From: an uncultured Clostridia bacterium | Lineage (GTDB): Bacteria; Bacillota; Clostridia; Christensenellales; Borkfalkiaceae | Length of the DNA stretch: 33,350 nt | Direction of reading: 5' to 3' | Assembly (NCBI GenBank): GCA_947625695.1 | Contig: CANQPO010000019.1 | Coordinates: 1 to 33,350 of the forward strand | In this document: in pieces, positions 25,640 to 33,350 of the stretch | How the letters are laid out: each line of letters starts with the position of its first letter | Numbering within the stretch: the stretch's first letter is position 1 | Translations under genes and position numbers: made by a program | The notes under the pieces: generated by a model | Seen by the model: only the letters and a program-made list of their open reading frames with translations | Told to the model about the DNA's origin: nothing | The model's database searches: none

Positions 25640-25687
25640 TTATTCTGCTTTTGCTCAACTTTGAAGAGCAAAACCGGCACGCATTTT

Positions 25688-26572
25688 ATGAGAGAGACGA
25701 TTTCTGCGCAGCCTTCAAAGGGTCCGCGCTTCCTGTATTCCAACCCGCTCGGCAAATCCATCCGCCCGCTTCTCACCGCGCGGTGGGTCTCCCGCCTTGC
25801 GGGGAAATTTTTGGATAGCCGCCTTTCCAAGCCCCGCATCAAAAAATTCATCAAGAAACACAACATCGACATGGGGGACTATCTCCCCGAGAATTATCAG
25901 AGTTTCAACGCTTTTTTTACCCGCCGTATCCGCCCCGAGTTGCGCCCGTTCGATCCCGATCCCGCGGCGTTCTGCTCCCCCTGCGACGGCGCGGTGACCG
26001 TCTTTCCCGTCACGCGGGAGGGGACGTTCAACGTGAAGGGGTTCGACTATACGGTGGAAACGTTATTGCAAAACGCGGAGCTCGCCGAAAAATACCTCGG
26101 CGGGCTTTGTATCGTCTTGCGGCTCACGGTCAACGATTATCACAGGTATCACTTTTCGGACGGCGGCACGCGCGGGGAGAGCAAATTCATCAAGGGGAAG
26201 CTCCACACCGTGCAGCCCGCTGCGCTCGAAAAGAAAAAGGTCTTTGCGGAGAACTGCCGCGAATGGACCGTGCTCCATACCGAGAATTTCGGCGACGTTA
26301 TTCAGGTGGAAGTGGGGGCGATGTTCGTGGGACGCATCGTCAACGAGGAGAAGCCTTCTTTCAAGAGGGGAGAGGAGAAGGGGAGGTTCGAATTCGGCGG
26401 CTCCACCGTCATCCTGCTCGTCCAAGAGGGAAGGGTAGAGATCGAGGAAGAATTCTTTTTGAATACGGCGGCGGGGAAGGAGACCCGCGTCAAGTGCGGA
26501 GAAAAGATCGGCACAAGGGCGAATTCGCAAGAAAAAGTGCAAGAATACCGCTCATTCGACGGAAAATTTTAG
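25688..26572 (+). CDS. psd: Phosphatidylserine decarboxylase proenzyme
   Basis: A 294-aa enzyme that converts phosphatidylserine to phosphatidylethanolamine. The pyruvoyl-forming motif is GGST at 237-240 (the family shows LGST or GGST); self-cleavage before Ser239 gives beta and alpha chains. Other family features are RFLYSNPLGKS near the start, SFNAFFTRRIRPELRPF (split SFNAFFTRRI then RPELRPF), SPCDGAV, LRLTVNDYHRYHFSDGG and the VGAMFVGRIV strand. This is the Psd type found in Clostridia. The start is uncertain: ATG 25688 gives an N-terminus that fits the family (RETISAQP) but has no clear Shine-Dalgarno; TTG 25661 would add nine residues and is no better supported. It follows pssA by about 50 bases in the same frame. 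No terminator is visible before the ribosomal promoter. Confidence 0.92.
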   Translation: MRETISAQPSKGPRFLYSNPLGKSIRPLLTARWVSRLAGKFLDSRLSKPRIKKFIKKHNIDMGDYLPENYQSFNAFFTRRIRPELRPFDPDPAAFCSPCDGAVTVFPVTREGTFNVKGFDYTVETLLQNAELAEKYLGGLCIVLRLTVNDYHRYHFSDGGTRGESKFIKGKLHTVQPAALEKKKVFAENCREWTVLHTENFGDVIQVEVGAMFVGRIVNEEKPSFKRGEEKGRFEFGGSTVILLVQEGRVEIEEEFFLNTAAGKETRVKCGEKIGTRANSQEKVQEYRSFDGKF

Positions 26573-26591
26573 AAAATACGCATAAAATCGT

Positions 26592-26620
26592 TTGACGGTG
26601 GCTTGACTTTATGTTATAAT
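26592..26620 (+). promoter_or_regulatory. Promoter of the S10 ribosomal protein operon
   Basis: TTGACG (26592-26597), 17-bp spacer, perfect TATAAT (26615-26620), with predicted start near 26627. A second TTGACT at 26603 is too close to the -10 box to be used with it. Confidence 0.88.
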
Positions 26621-26626
26621 AGTTGA

Positions 26627-26868
26627 AGCTGTGTTAATATGGCGTATAGGGTTGAGACGGGAAGTTACTGAAAAATCGAGGTCGAAAAGCCCCTCGGCAG
26701 ATAATTTCCGTTGACAAGTGTGGGAGCCCGACTCCTGCGACTAACCGAGGCTTTTGCGTAAAACACCGCAAAAACAACAAGGTGTTTTTTACTGTCAAAA
26801 ACCTCGATACGCACGGCAAAGTTGACGCAAGCAAAAACCAGTTAGTATAAAAAAGGAGAAAGGAACAA
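26627..26868 (+). promoter_or_regulatory. Long structured leader of the S10 operon, candidate autoregulatory attenuator
   Basis: About 240 nt between the promoter and rpsJ with competing helices. CGAGG (26677-26681) can pair with nearby CCTCG (26692-26696), or as ATCGAGGT (26675-26682) with distal ACCTCGAT (26801-26808). CCTCGG (26692-26697) can instead pair with CCGAGG (26745-26750), extended by AAAAG/CTTTT. Between these lies a terminator-like hairpin AAAACACC / GGTGTTTT (26760-26767 with 26781-26788) running into T. In other bacteria S10 operon leaders are feedback-controlled by ribosomal proteins such as L4; whether this one is, is inference. No T-box, riboswitch or leader peptide is recognised. 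Confidence 0.6.
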
Positions 26869-27171
26869 ATGGCAGGTCAGAAAATCAGAATCAAGTTGTC
26901 GGCATACGATCACGAGCTCGTCGATCAGGCGGCAAGCAGGATCGTCGAAACGATGCAGAAGGGCGGGGCAAAGATCTCGGGGCCCATTCCGCTTCCCACG
27001 GAGCGCGAGATCGTCACCATCCTCCGCTGCCCGCACAAGTACAAGGACTCCCGCGAGCAGTTCGAGATGAGAACGCACAAGCGCATCATTGATATCTATT
27101 CCCCCAACGCAAAACTGCTCGACTCCATCCATCTGCCCGCAGGCGTGGACATCAAAGTCAAGTTAAACTAA
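26869..27171 (+). CDS. rpsJ: 30S ribosomal protein S10
   Basis: S10, 100 aa, a 30S head protein that also acts in transcription antitermination with NusB. The family start is clear ([18 protein letters not shown]), as are [35 protein letters not shown] (given here in part as GPIPLPTE and [11 protein letters not shown]) and a C-terminal [11 protein letters not shown]. Length is normal. The ATG follows an AAAAAGGAGAAAGGAAC stretch with AAAGGAG at about 26852-26858. It is the first gene of the S10 operon, downstream of a long leader. A 67-base gap with a small hairpin separates it from rplC. Confidence 0.98.
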   Translation: MAGQKIRIKLSAYDHELVDQAASRIVETMQKGGAKISGPIPLPTEREIVTILRCPHKYKDSREQFEMRTHKRIIDIYSPNAKLLDSIHLPAGVDIKVKLN

Positions 27172-27183
27172 GTAAGAAGTTGA

Positions 27184-27204
27184 AATACTGCAAGAAGCGG
27201 TATT
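27184..27204 (+). promoter_or_regulatory. Small hairpin between rpsJ and rplC
   Basis: AATACTGC (27184-27191), loop AAGAA, GCGGTATT (27197-27204) with one G-T pair. No T-tract follows. It lies 17 bases before the rplC ribosome binding site (AAGGAG, 27221-27226) and could affect expression of rplC; this is inferred. Confidence 0.4.
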
Positions 27205-27238
27205 CGCGAATAAAAATTTTAAGGAGTGAACTTTATCC

Positions 27239-27880
27239 ATGAATAAAGCAATCATCGGGCGCAAAGCAGGCATGACGCAGATCTTTGCGCCGGACGGGAA
27301 GATGATCCCCGTCACGGTAGTGGAAGCAGGTCCCTGCCCCGTCGTTCAGGTAAAGACGGCGGAGAGCGACGGCTACACGGCGCTCAAACTCGGCTTTGAC
27401 GAGACGAGCGAGAAGGCGCTGAGCAAGCCCGAACTCGGGCAGTTCAAGAAAGCGGGCGTGAAACCCTGCAAGGTCCTCAAAGAGGTCCGCCTCGACAAAG
27501 TGGAGGACTACAAGGTGGGCGATTTCGTAAAGGCGGACGTCTTTGCGGCAGGCGACAAAGTGGACGTCGCAGGCGTGAGCAAGGGACACGGATTTACGGG
27601 CGTCATCAAGAAATGGAACCAGCACCGCCTCAAAGAGACGCACGGCGTCGGCCCCGTACACAGGGAACCCGGCTCCATGGGCTCGATCAGCGATCCCTCC
27701 CGTGTGTTCAAGCACAAGCACCTCGCGGGGCACTGGGGCGTTGAGAACGTGACCGTCCAGAACCTCGAAGTCGTGAGAGTGGACGTAGAACGCAACGCGA
27801 TCCTCATCAAGGGCGCGATTCCGGGGCCCAAAGGCAGCGTCGTCACTATTTCCAACAGCGTAAAGCATAAGGAGAACTGA
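27239..27880 (+). CDS. rplC: 50S ribosomal protein L3
   Basis: L3, 213 aa, an early-assembling 50S protein reaching the peptidyl-transferase centre. Recognised by [16 protein letters not shown] at the start, the [15 protein letters not shown] loop, [23 protein letters not shown], and [22 protein letters not shown] near the end. Length is normal. The ribosome binding site AAGGAG lies twelve bases upstream, a little far. The rplD ribosome binding site (AAGGAG, 27869-27874) is inside the end of this gene, so the two are coupled. It occupies the standard second place in the operon. Confidence 0.98.
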   Translation: MNKAIIGRKAGMTQIFAPDGKMIPVTVVEAGPCPVVQVKTAESDGYTALKLGFDETSEKALSKPELGQFKKAGVKPCKVLKEVRLDKVEDYKVGDFVKADVFAAGDKVDVAGVSKGHGFTGVIKKWNQHRLKETHGVGPVHREPGSMGSISDPSRVFKHKHLAGHWGVENVTVQNLEVVRVDVERNAILIKGAIPGPKGSVVTISNSVKHKEN

Positions 27881-27881
27881 A

Positions 27882-28508
27882 ATGGCAAATGTGAAAGTTT
27901 ATAATATGAAAGGCGCCGAGGTCGGCGAGCTCGAGCTTTCCGACGCAGTATTCGGCGTGGAATACAATGAACCCCTCATCCATCAGGCGGTCGTCACCTA
28001 TCTTGCCAATCAGCGTCAGGGCACGAAGAGCACCCTCACCCGTACCGAAGTGCGCGGCGGCGGTGTGAAGCCGTGGAGACAGAAGGGCACCGGCCGTGCG
28101 CGTCAGGGCTCCATCCGCGCTCCCCAGTGGACGAAGGGCGGCGTGGTGTTCGCACCCAAGAGCCGCGACTTCTCCAAGAAGATGAACGACAAAGCAAAGA
28201 AGGGCGCCCTTCTTTCCGCTCTCTCCAAGAAGGTGGCGGACGGCGAGCTCCTCGTTGTGGACGAGCTCAAGGTAAACGAGGCCAAGACGAAGGAGATGGC
28301 GGCGTTCCAGAAGGCATTGCACCTTGAAAAGCGCACCGTCGTCGTCATGGACGAACAGGACGAGAACGTGATCCTCGCGGCGAGAAACCTCGCAGGACTT
28401 ACGACCATCTCCGTCGAAGAGATCAACACTTACGAAATCGTTGCGAACGCCGTTGTGATCCTCACCGCGGGTTCGGTGAAAAAACTCGAGGAGGCTTATG
28501 CGGTATGA
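27882..28508 (+). CDS. rplD: 50S ribosomal protein L4
   Basis: L4, 208 aa, lines the peptide exit tunnel and in some bacteria represses its own operon by binding the leader. Visible family features are NMKGAEVGELELSDAVFG at the start and the tunnel loop region RGGGVKPWRQKGTGRARQGS (residues about 50-69) followed by IRAPQWTKGGVVFAPK. A C-terminal VVILTAGSVKKLEEAYA follows. Length is normal. One base separates it from rplC. Its stop overlaps the rplW start (ATGA). If the leader at 26627-26868 is autoregulated, this protein is the first candidate ligand by analogy. Confidence 0.98.
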   Translation: MANVKVYNMKGAEVGELELSDAVFGVEYNEPLIHQAVVTYLANQRQGTKSTLTRTEVRGGGVKPWRQKGTGRARQGSIRAPQWTKGGVVFAPKSRDFSKKMNDKAKKGALLSALSKKVADGELLVVDELKVNEAKTKEMAAFQKALHLEKRTVVVMDEQDENVILAARNLAGLTTISVEEINTYEIVANAVVILTAGSVKKLEEAYAV

Positions 28509-28795
28509 CATCCGAGGACATCATCTTAAAACCCGTGCTCACCGAGAAGGGCTATGACGGGATCGCCGATAAGCGCTATACCTTCGTCGTGCTCAAGAGC
28601 GCGAACAAGACGCAGATCAAGATCGCCGTCGAGCAGATGTTCGGCGTGCAGGTCAAGAGCGTGAACACCGTGACACAGCGCGGCAAGCTCAAGAGAATGG
28701 GCAGGAACCAAGGCTATACGCCCGTCACCAAGAAGGCGATCGTGCAGCTCAAAGAGAGCAGCAAACCCATCGAATACTTCAATTCGTTGTCGTAA
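28505..28795 (+). CDS. rplW: 50S ribosomal protein L23
   Basis: L23, 96 aa, sits at the tunnel exit and docks trigger factor and the signal recognition particle. It shows IILKPVLTEKGYDGIADKRYTF (IILKPVLTEKG then the YTFVV strand), the VKSVNTVTQRGKLKRMG loop and a KKAIVQLKE strand. Length is normal. The ATG overlaps the rplD stop by four bases, which implies translational coupling. Confidence 0.97.
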   Translation: MTSEDIILKPVLTEKGYDGIADKRYTFVVLKSANKTQIKIAVEQMFGVQVKSVNTVTQRGKLKRMGRNQGYTPVTKKAIVQLKESSKPIEYFNSLS

Positions 28796-28813
28796 ACCGG
28801 GAGGAGAAGAGAA

Positions 28814-29641
28814 ATGGCAGTCAAGAGATATAAACCCACGTCCGCCGCTCGCCGCTTCATGACGGTCCCCGATTATTCGGAACTGTCGAAGGACAAGGCA
28901 GAGCGCGCACTTCTCGAAGATCAGAGAAAGTCGGGCGGCAGAAATAATGCAGGGCGCATCACCGTCCGCCACATCGGCGGCGGAAATAAGCGCAAATACC
29001 GCATCATCGACTTCAAGCGGAACAAGGACGACATCCCCGCCAAGGTCAAGAGCATCCAATACGACCCCAACCGCAGCGCGAACATCGCTCTCCTCGTCTA
29101 TGCGGACGGCGAAAAGCGCTACATCCTCGCTCCCGTCGGGCTCAACGTCGGCGACACCGTCATGAGCGGCGAGAACGCGGATATCAAGGTCGGCAACAAC
29201 CTTCCCCTCAAGAACATCCCCGTCGGCACGCTTGTGCACAACATCGAGATGAAGCCGGGACGCGGCGGACAGGTCGCGAGAAGCGCGGGCATCTTCGCGC
29301 AGATCATGGCCTGCGAAGGGAAGTACGCCACCATCAAAATGCCCTCGGGCGAGATGAGACTCATCCCCGCAGAGTGCAAGGCGACGGTCGGTCAGGTCGG
29401 AAACCTTGAACATGACATCATCCGCGTCGGGAAAGCGGGCAAGACCCGTCACCTCGGCGTCCGTCCCACCGTCCGCGGTTCGGTCATGAACCCCAACGAC
29501 CACCCTCACGGCGGCGGCGAAGGCAAGTCTCCCGTCGGTCATGCGGGTCCCGAAACTCCTTGGGGCAAGCCCGCGCTCGGCTATAAGACGAGAAAGAAGA
29601 AGAATCCTACGAGCAAGTTCATCTTGAAGAGAATCAACTAA
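28814..29641 (+). CDS. rplB: 50S ribosomal protein L2
   Basis: L2, 275 aa, needed for subunit joining and peptidyl-transferase activity. Clear features are [16 protein letters not shown], the [26 protein letters not shown] segment ([16 protein letters not shown]), and the C-terminal [16 protein letters not shown] with the functionally important His, followed by [15 protein letters not shown]. Length is normal. A GGGAGGAGA ribosome binding site begins at 28799. Confidence 0.98.
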   Translation: MAVKRYKPTSAARRFMTVPDYSELSKDKAERALLEDQRKSGGRNNAGRITVRHIGGGNKRKYRIIDFKRNKDDIPAKVKSIQYDPNRSANIALLVYADGEKRYILAPVGLNVGDTVMSGENADIKVGNNLPLKNIPVGTLVHNIEMKPGRGGQVARSAGIFAQIMACEGKYATIKMPSGEMRLIPAECKATVGQVGNLEHDIIRVGKAGKTRHLGVRPTVRGSVMNPNDHPHGGGEGKSPVGHAGPETPWGKPALGYKTRKKKNPTSKFILKRIN

Positions 29642-29655
29642 GGGAGGGAGAGAAA

Positions 29656-29934
29656 ATGTCGAGAAGTGTTAAAAAAGGGCCTTACGTCGAAGCCAAGCTC
29701 CTTGCGAGGATCGAGGCGATGAACGAGGCAAACGAAAAGAAAGTACTCAAAACATGGTCGAGAGCATCGACGATCTTCCCTCAGATGGTAGGGCACACGA
29801 TCGCCGTTTACGACGGCAGAAAGCATGTACCTGTCTATATCACAGAGGACATGGTGGGCTGCAAGCTCGGTGAGTTCGCTCCCACGAGAACGTTCAGGGG
29901 ACATACGGCAAAGACCACATCGCCCGGGAAATAA
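29656..29934 (+). CDS. rpsS: 30S ribosomal protein S19
   Basis: S19, 92 aa, in the 30S head, contacts the A-site tRNA region and forms an intersubunit bridge. Typical sequence: [16 protein letters not shown] at the start, [31 protein letters not shown] ([20 protein letters not shown]) in the middle, and [14 protein letters not shown] near the end. Length is normal. A GGGAGGGAGAG ribosome binding site precedes the ATG. Confidence 0.98.
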   Translation: MSRSVKKGPYVEAKLLARIEAMNEANEKKVLKTWSRASTIFPQMVGHTIAVYDGRKHVPVYITEDMVGCKLGEFAPTRTFRGHTAKTTSPGK

Positions 29935-29945
29935 GGAGAAGAGAA

Positions 29946-30347
29946 ATGGCAGGTAATATGAAGAAAAAAGCAGAGCGGGTCGCACAGATCAGAGAAAAGC
30001 GCCCCCATGCGGTTGCGAAATATATCAGAATTTCTCCCTATAAGGTGAGAACGGTGCTCGACCTCATCCGCGGCAAGAGCGTTGCGGAGGCGAAGGCGAT
30101 CTTGGAGCACATCCCCAACGGCGGCGCGGCTCCCACCCTCAAGGTGCTCATGAGCGCGGTCGCAAACGCCGAGCACAACCAGGATATGAACGGAGAGGAC
30201 CTCATCGTTGCGGAGTGCTTCGCAAACGGCGGCACGAGCCTCAAGCGCATGCAGCCCGTCAGTAAGGGCAGAGGACATGCGATTCTCAAGAGAACGAGCC
30301 ACATCACGGTCATTCTTGACGTAAAGAAAGCGGAAGGAGATATTTGA
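29946..30347 (+). CDS. rplV: 50S ribosomal protein L22
   Basis: L22, 133 aa, lines the exit tunnel with L4. Recognised by [20 protein letters not shown], then [19 protein letters not shown] and the beta-hairpin region [21 protein letters not shown] ([19 protein letters not shown]). The N-terminus has about 18 extra basic residues before the conserved start, so the protein is somewhat longer than the usual ~110-115 aa. AAGGAG at 29934-29939 overlaps the rpsS stop. Confidence 0.97.
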   Translation: MAGNMKKKAERVAQIREKRPHAVAKYIRISPYKVRTVLDLIRGKSVAEAKAILEHIPNGGAAPTLKVLMSAVANAEHNQDMNGEDLIVAECFANGGTSLKRMQPVSKGRGHAILKRTSHITVILDVKKAEGDI

Positions 30348-30348
30348 C

Positions 30349-31008
30349 ATGGGACAGAAAGTTAATCCTCACGGTTTGAGAGTCGGCGTCATCAAAGGTT
30401 GGGATACGCAGTGGTATGCCGACAAGAAGGAGTTCAGCGCCTACCTCAAGGAAGATCACACCATCCGCACCTTCATCAAGAAGAAGTACTATTCGGCGGC
30501 GATCTCCCGCATCCTCATCGAGAGAGCGGCAGGCAGGATCGTCGTCACCATCCACACGGGCCGTCCCGGCGTGCTCATCGGGAAAGCGGGCTCGGAGATC
30601 GAAGTCATCAAGAAGGATCTTGCAAAGCTCACCAAGGGCAAGCAGGTCAGCATCAACGTTACCGAAGTGCGCAAGCCCGACGCGGACGCACAGCTCGTTG
30701 CGGAGGGCGTTGCCGCCCAGCTCGAGAAGCGCGTTGCGTTCAGAAGAGCCATCAAGCAGGCGATCGGCAGAACGATGCGCGCCGGCGTGAAGGGCGTCAA
30801 GATGCAGGTCTCGGGCCGTCTGGACGGCCGTGAGATCGCGGGCAGCGAGCATTACCACGACGGCAGTATTCCCCTTCAGACCCTCCGCGCGGACATCGAC
30901 TACGGGTTTGCGGAAGCGCACACCACGTTCGGCATGATCGGCGTAAAGTGCTGGATCTACAAGGGAGAAGTGCTGAAGGCCGCTAAGAAGGAAGGAGGCA
31001 ACAAGTAA
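30349..31008 (+). CDS. rpsC: 30S ribosomal protein S3
   Basis: S3, 219 aa, forms part of the mRNA entry site. The start [20 protein letters not shown] is diagnostic. The KH-type RNA-binding segment has [19 protein letters not shown] (GxxG loop IGKAG near residue 81), and the C-terminal half has [17 protein letters not shown] and [12 protein letters not shown]. Length is normal. It starts one base after rplV and its stop shares an A with the rplP start. Confidence 0.98.
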   Translation: MGQKVNPHGLRVGVIKGWDTQWYADKKEFSAYLKEDHTIRTFIKKKYYSAAISRILIERAAGRIVVTIHTGRPGVLIGKAGSEIEVIKKDLAKLTKGKQVSINVTEVRKPDADAQLVAEGVAAQLEKRVAFRRAIKQAIGRTMRAGVKGVKMQVSGRLDGREIAGSEHYHDGSIPLQTLRADIDYGFAEAHTTFGMIGVKCWIYKGEVLKAAKKEGGNK

Positions 31009-31451
31009 TGTTAATTCCGAAAAGAGTCAAGAGAAGAAAGCAGCACCGCGGCTCTCTGAAGGGCGCGGCGCATAAGGGCAATTTCGTGGCATACGGAGAT
31101 TACGGTCTCGTCGCCGAAGAGGCGGGAAGGATCAAATCCAACCAGATCGAGGCAGCCCGTATCGCCATGACCCGTTTCATCAAGCGTGGCGGACAGGTGT
31201 GGATCGACATCTTCCCCCACAAGCCCATCACCCGTCACCCCGCCGAAGCCCGTATGGGTTCGGGCAAGGGCGCGGTGGAATACTGGGTCGCCATCGTCAA
31301 ACCGGGCAGAGTGATGTTCGAAATGGCGGGCGTGCCCGAGGACGTTGCGCGCGAGGCGATGCGCCTTGCGGGGCATAAGCTCCCCGTCAAGTGCAAATTC
31401 GTCAGGAAGGCGGACCTTGAAAATCCGGCAGAAGGCGGTGAAATCAAATGA
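31008..31451 (+). CDS. rplP: 50S ribosomal protein L16
   Basis: L16, 147 aa, organises the A-site tRNA region of the 50S subunit. Family features are [16 protein letters not shown] at the start, [19 protein letters not shown] in the middle, and [15 protein letters not shown], the loop that carries the Arg modified in some bacteria, before [17 protein letters not shown]. Length is normal. The ATG overlaps the rpsC stop (TAATG), with GGAGG just upstream. Confidence 0.98.
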   Translation: MLIPKRVKRRKQHRGSLKGAAHKGNFVAYGDYGLVAEEAGRIKSNQIEAARIAMTRFIKRGGQVWIDIFPHKPITRHPAEARMGSGKGAVEYWVAIVKPGRVMFEMAGVPEDVAREAMRLAGHKLPVKCKFVRKADLENPAEGGEIK

Positions 31452-31642
31452 AAGGCAATGAATTTCACAATATGACCGACGTTGAGCTCGAAAAGAAGCT
31501 CAAAGAACTCAAGACGGAGCTCTTCAATCTCCGTTTCCGCCATGCTTCGGGACAGCTCGAAAATCCCCTGTCCATCAGGACCTGCAAGCGGGACATCGCA
31601 AGAGTGAACACCGAGATCCGCGCACGGGAATTAAAGGCGTGA
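31448..31642 (+). CDS. rpmC: 50S ribosomal protein L29
   Basis: L29, 64 aa, a two-helix protein at the tunnel exit next to L23. It shows the typical [20 protein letters not shown] helix ([18 protein letters not shown]), then [20 protein letters not shown]. Length is normal. The start overlaps the rplP stop by four bases (ATGA). Confidence 0.97.
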   Translation: MKGNEFHNMTDVELEKKLKELKTELFNLRFRHASGQLENPLSIRTCKRDIARVNTEIRARELKA

Positions 31643-31653
31643 GGTAGACGAAA

Positions 31654-31908
31654 ATGGAAAGAAATCTCAGAAAAGAAAGAGTCGGCATCGTTGTTTCCGA
31701 CAAGATGGATAAGACGGTCGTCGTAGCCGTGACGGACAAGCGCAAGCACCCCGTCTACAAGAAGACGATCACCCGCACCAAGAAATTCAAGGCGCACGAC
31801 GAACAGAACGAATGCGGCGTAGGCGACAAGGTCCTCATCGTGGAGACGAGAAAGCTCTCCAAGGACAAGAATTGGCGCGTTGCCGAGATCGTCGAGAAGG
31901 CGAAGTAA
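31654..31908 (+). CDS. rpsQ: 30S ribosomal protein S17
   Basis: S17, 84 aa, a primary 16S rRNA-binding protein with an OB fold. It shows [19 protein letters not shown] at the start, [19 protein letters not shown] in the middle, and [19 protein letters not shown]. Length is normal. It starts eleven bases after rpmC. Confidence 0.98.
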   Translation: MERNLRKERVGIVVSDKMDKTVVVAVTDKRKHPVYKKTITRTKKFKAHDEQNECGVGDKVLIVETRKLSKDKNWRVAEIVEKAK

Positions 31909-31929
31909 GGACAAGGAGGAGAGCAAACT

Positions 31930-32298
31930 ATGATTCAACCCCAAACAAGACTCAAAGCTGCGGATAACTCGGGCGCGAAAGAGCTCATGTGCATCCGCGT
32001 GTTGGGCGGCTCCTTCCGCAGAACGGGCAACATCGGCGACGTCATCGTGGCGTCCGTCAAGACCGCTACCCCCGGTGGCGCGGTCAAGAAAGGCGAGGTC
32101 GTAAAGGCGGTCATCGTCAGAAGCGCAAAGGGCATCCGCCGTCAGGACGGCACCTATATCCGCTTCGACGACAACGCGGCGGTCATCATCGACGCGCAGA
32201 AGCAGCCCAAGGGCACCCGTATCTTTGGACCCATCGCAAGAGAACTCAGAGAGAAGGATTACATGAGGATCATTTCCCTCGCTCCGGAGGTGCTGTAA
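31930..32298 (+). CDS. rplN: 50S ribosomal protein L14
   Basis: L14, 122 aa, forms intersubunit bridges on the 50S side. Diagnostic sequence: [20 protein letters not shown] at the start, [20 protein letters not shown], then [19 protein letters not shown] and the C-terminal [20 protein letters not shown] ([20 protein letters not shown]). Length is normal, with an AAGGAGGAG ribosome binding site about ten bases upstream. Confidence 0.98.
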   Translation: MIQPQTRLKAADNSGAKELMCIRVLGGSFRRTGNIGDVIVASVKTATPGGAVKKGEVVKAVIVRSAKGIRRQDGTYIRFDDNAAVIIDAQKQPKGTRIFGPIARELREKDYMRIISLAPEVL

Positions 32299-32301
32299 GC
32301 C

Positions 32302-32736
32302 ATGGAAATTAAAGTTAACGACAACGTGCTCGTATTGACGGGCAAATATAAGGGAAAACAGGGCAAAGTGCTCGCCACTTTCCCCAAGAACAACACCGTA
32401 GTCGTAGAGGGCGTCGCCATCGTGCACAAGCACGAGAAGGCGAGAAAAGCCAACGAAAACAGCAAGATCGTCACCGAAGAGGCGCCCATCGACGTCTCCA
32501 ACGTGGAGATCGTGTGCGACAAGTGCGGCAAGGCGACGAGGATCGGCCACACCGTTGTAGACGGCAAGAAAGTGCGCGTCTGCAAGAAGTGCGGCGCGGT
32601 GCTCGACAAGGCGTATGCGAAGAAGGCCAAGAAGGCGGCGGCTCCCGTCGAAGAGAAGGAAGAAGCTCCCAAGAAGAGGACGAGAAAGCGCAGCCAAAAG
32701 ACCGAAGAAGCCAACAAGGAGGCACCCGTCGAGTAA
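32302..32736 (+). CDS. rplX: 50S ribosomal protein L24 with C-terminal extension
   Basis: L24, 144 aa, starts 50S assembly at the 5' end of 23S rRNA. The KOW motif is seen in VLVLTGKYKGKQGKVLATF (about 9-27), then EAPIDVSNVEIVC. It is of the Cys-containing kind: Cys72, Cys75, Cys94 and Cys97 form two CxxC pairs that could bind zinc. The usual length is ~103 aa; here about 40 residues follow residue ~104, rich in Lys, Ala, Glu and Pro (KKAAAPVEEKEEAPKKRTRK). The extension is in frame, and codon use matches the rest. The next gene has a similar tract at its N-terminus. Confidence 0.97.
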   Translation: MEIKVNDNVLVLTGKYKGKQGKVLATFPKNNTVVVEGVAIVHKHEKARKANENSKIVTEEAPIDVSNVEIVCDKCGKATRIGHTVVDGKKVRVCKKCGAVLDKAYAKKAKKAAAPVEEKEEAPKKRTRKRSQKTEEANKEAPVE

Positions 32737-32784
32737 ACGTCCGCTGTTACGGGCGAAAACCATGCCGACGGTCAAGGAGTAAAT

Positions 32785-33350
<566 letters not shown>

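Noticed and set aside
25633..25818. Independent small gene starting in the ten-G run (61 codons)
   Set aside because: It overlaps psd in another frame, and the psd frame gives a clear family-typical N-terminus; the frame matters only if the G-run slips.
26592..26868. T-box or metabolite riboswitch in the rpsJ leader
   Set aside because: No T-box sequence or recognisable aptamer core; the context (S10 operon) favours ribosomal-protein control.

Overview
The window looks like a chromosomal segment of a low-redundancy, single-membrane bacterium of the Firmicutes, most likely an uncultured member of class Clostridia (gut-type lineage). The reasons are strong AAGGAGG-type ribosome binding sites, sigma-A promoters of the TTGACA/17/TATAAT type, lipoproteins and membrane-anchored surface proteins with no outer-membrane genes, the GGGtGRT/NifU-like pair, the obg-yhbY order, and the standard S10 ribosomal operon. 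Coding sequence is GC-rich with strong GC3, which produces many long open frames on the opposite strand that are not genes. A placement near Christensenellales is possible, but this is only a guess. All genes called are on the + strand.

Layout. 1-603: repeat-rich intergenic DNA with a duplicated strong terminator and mosaic palindromic repeats. 604-1881: GTPase obgE, apparently with a leaderless promoter. 2211-2504: yhbY-type RNA-binding protein, separated from obgE by a second copy of a ~240-bp composite repeat. 2505-3164: more repeats, including a MITE-like element and a possible structured RNA. 3165-4879: a NifU-like scaffold and a GGGtGRT-family protein, closed by a strong terminator. 4940-5467: an AT-rich regulatory gap.

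5468-23272 reads as one ~18-kb operon. It encodes a giant (2513 aa) membrane-anchored subtilisin-like protease with PA, Ig-like and BspA-type leucine-rich repeat domains, a lipoprotein, and a complete oligopeptide ABC transporter (substrate-binding lipoprotein, two permeases, two ATPases), ending in a 92-aa single-pass membrane protein and a terminator. The simplest reading is a surface proteolysis and peptide-uptake system. It is unusual because several transporter parts are enlarged. The OppD-type ATPase carries a ~315-aa insertion of two families of tandem repeats between Walker A and the Q-loop. The binding protein has ~270 extra residues inside its fold. The OppC permease has an enlarged extracytoplasmic segment. 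A short DENGxPV-like motif recurs in several of these proteins.

23310-23720 is another repeat island, followed by a perfect consensus promoter and a lipid module: a flippase-like membrane protein, phosphatidylserine synthase and phosphatidylserine decarboxylase (the phosphatidylethanolamine route). 26592-33350 is the start of the S10-spc ribosomal operon: promoter, a ~240-nt leader with mutually exclusive helices, then rpsJ, rplC, rplD, rplW, rplB, rpsS, rplV, rpsC, rplP, rpmC, rpsQ, rplN, rplX and a rplE cut off by the window end. L24 and L5 carry Lys/Ala/Pro/Glu-rich extensions. All functional statements rest on motif recognition by eye; no database search was run.
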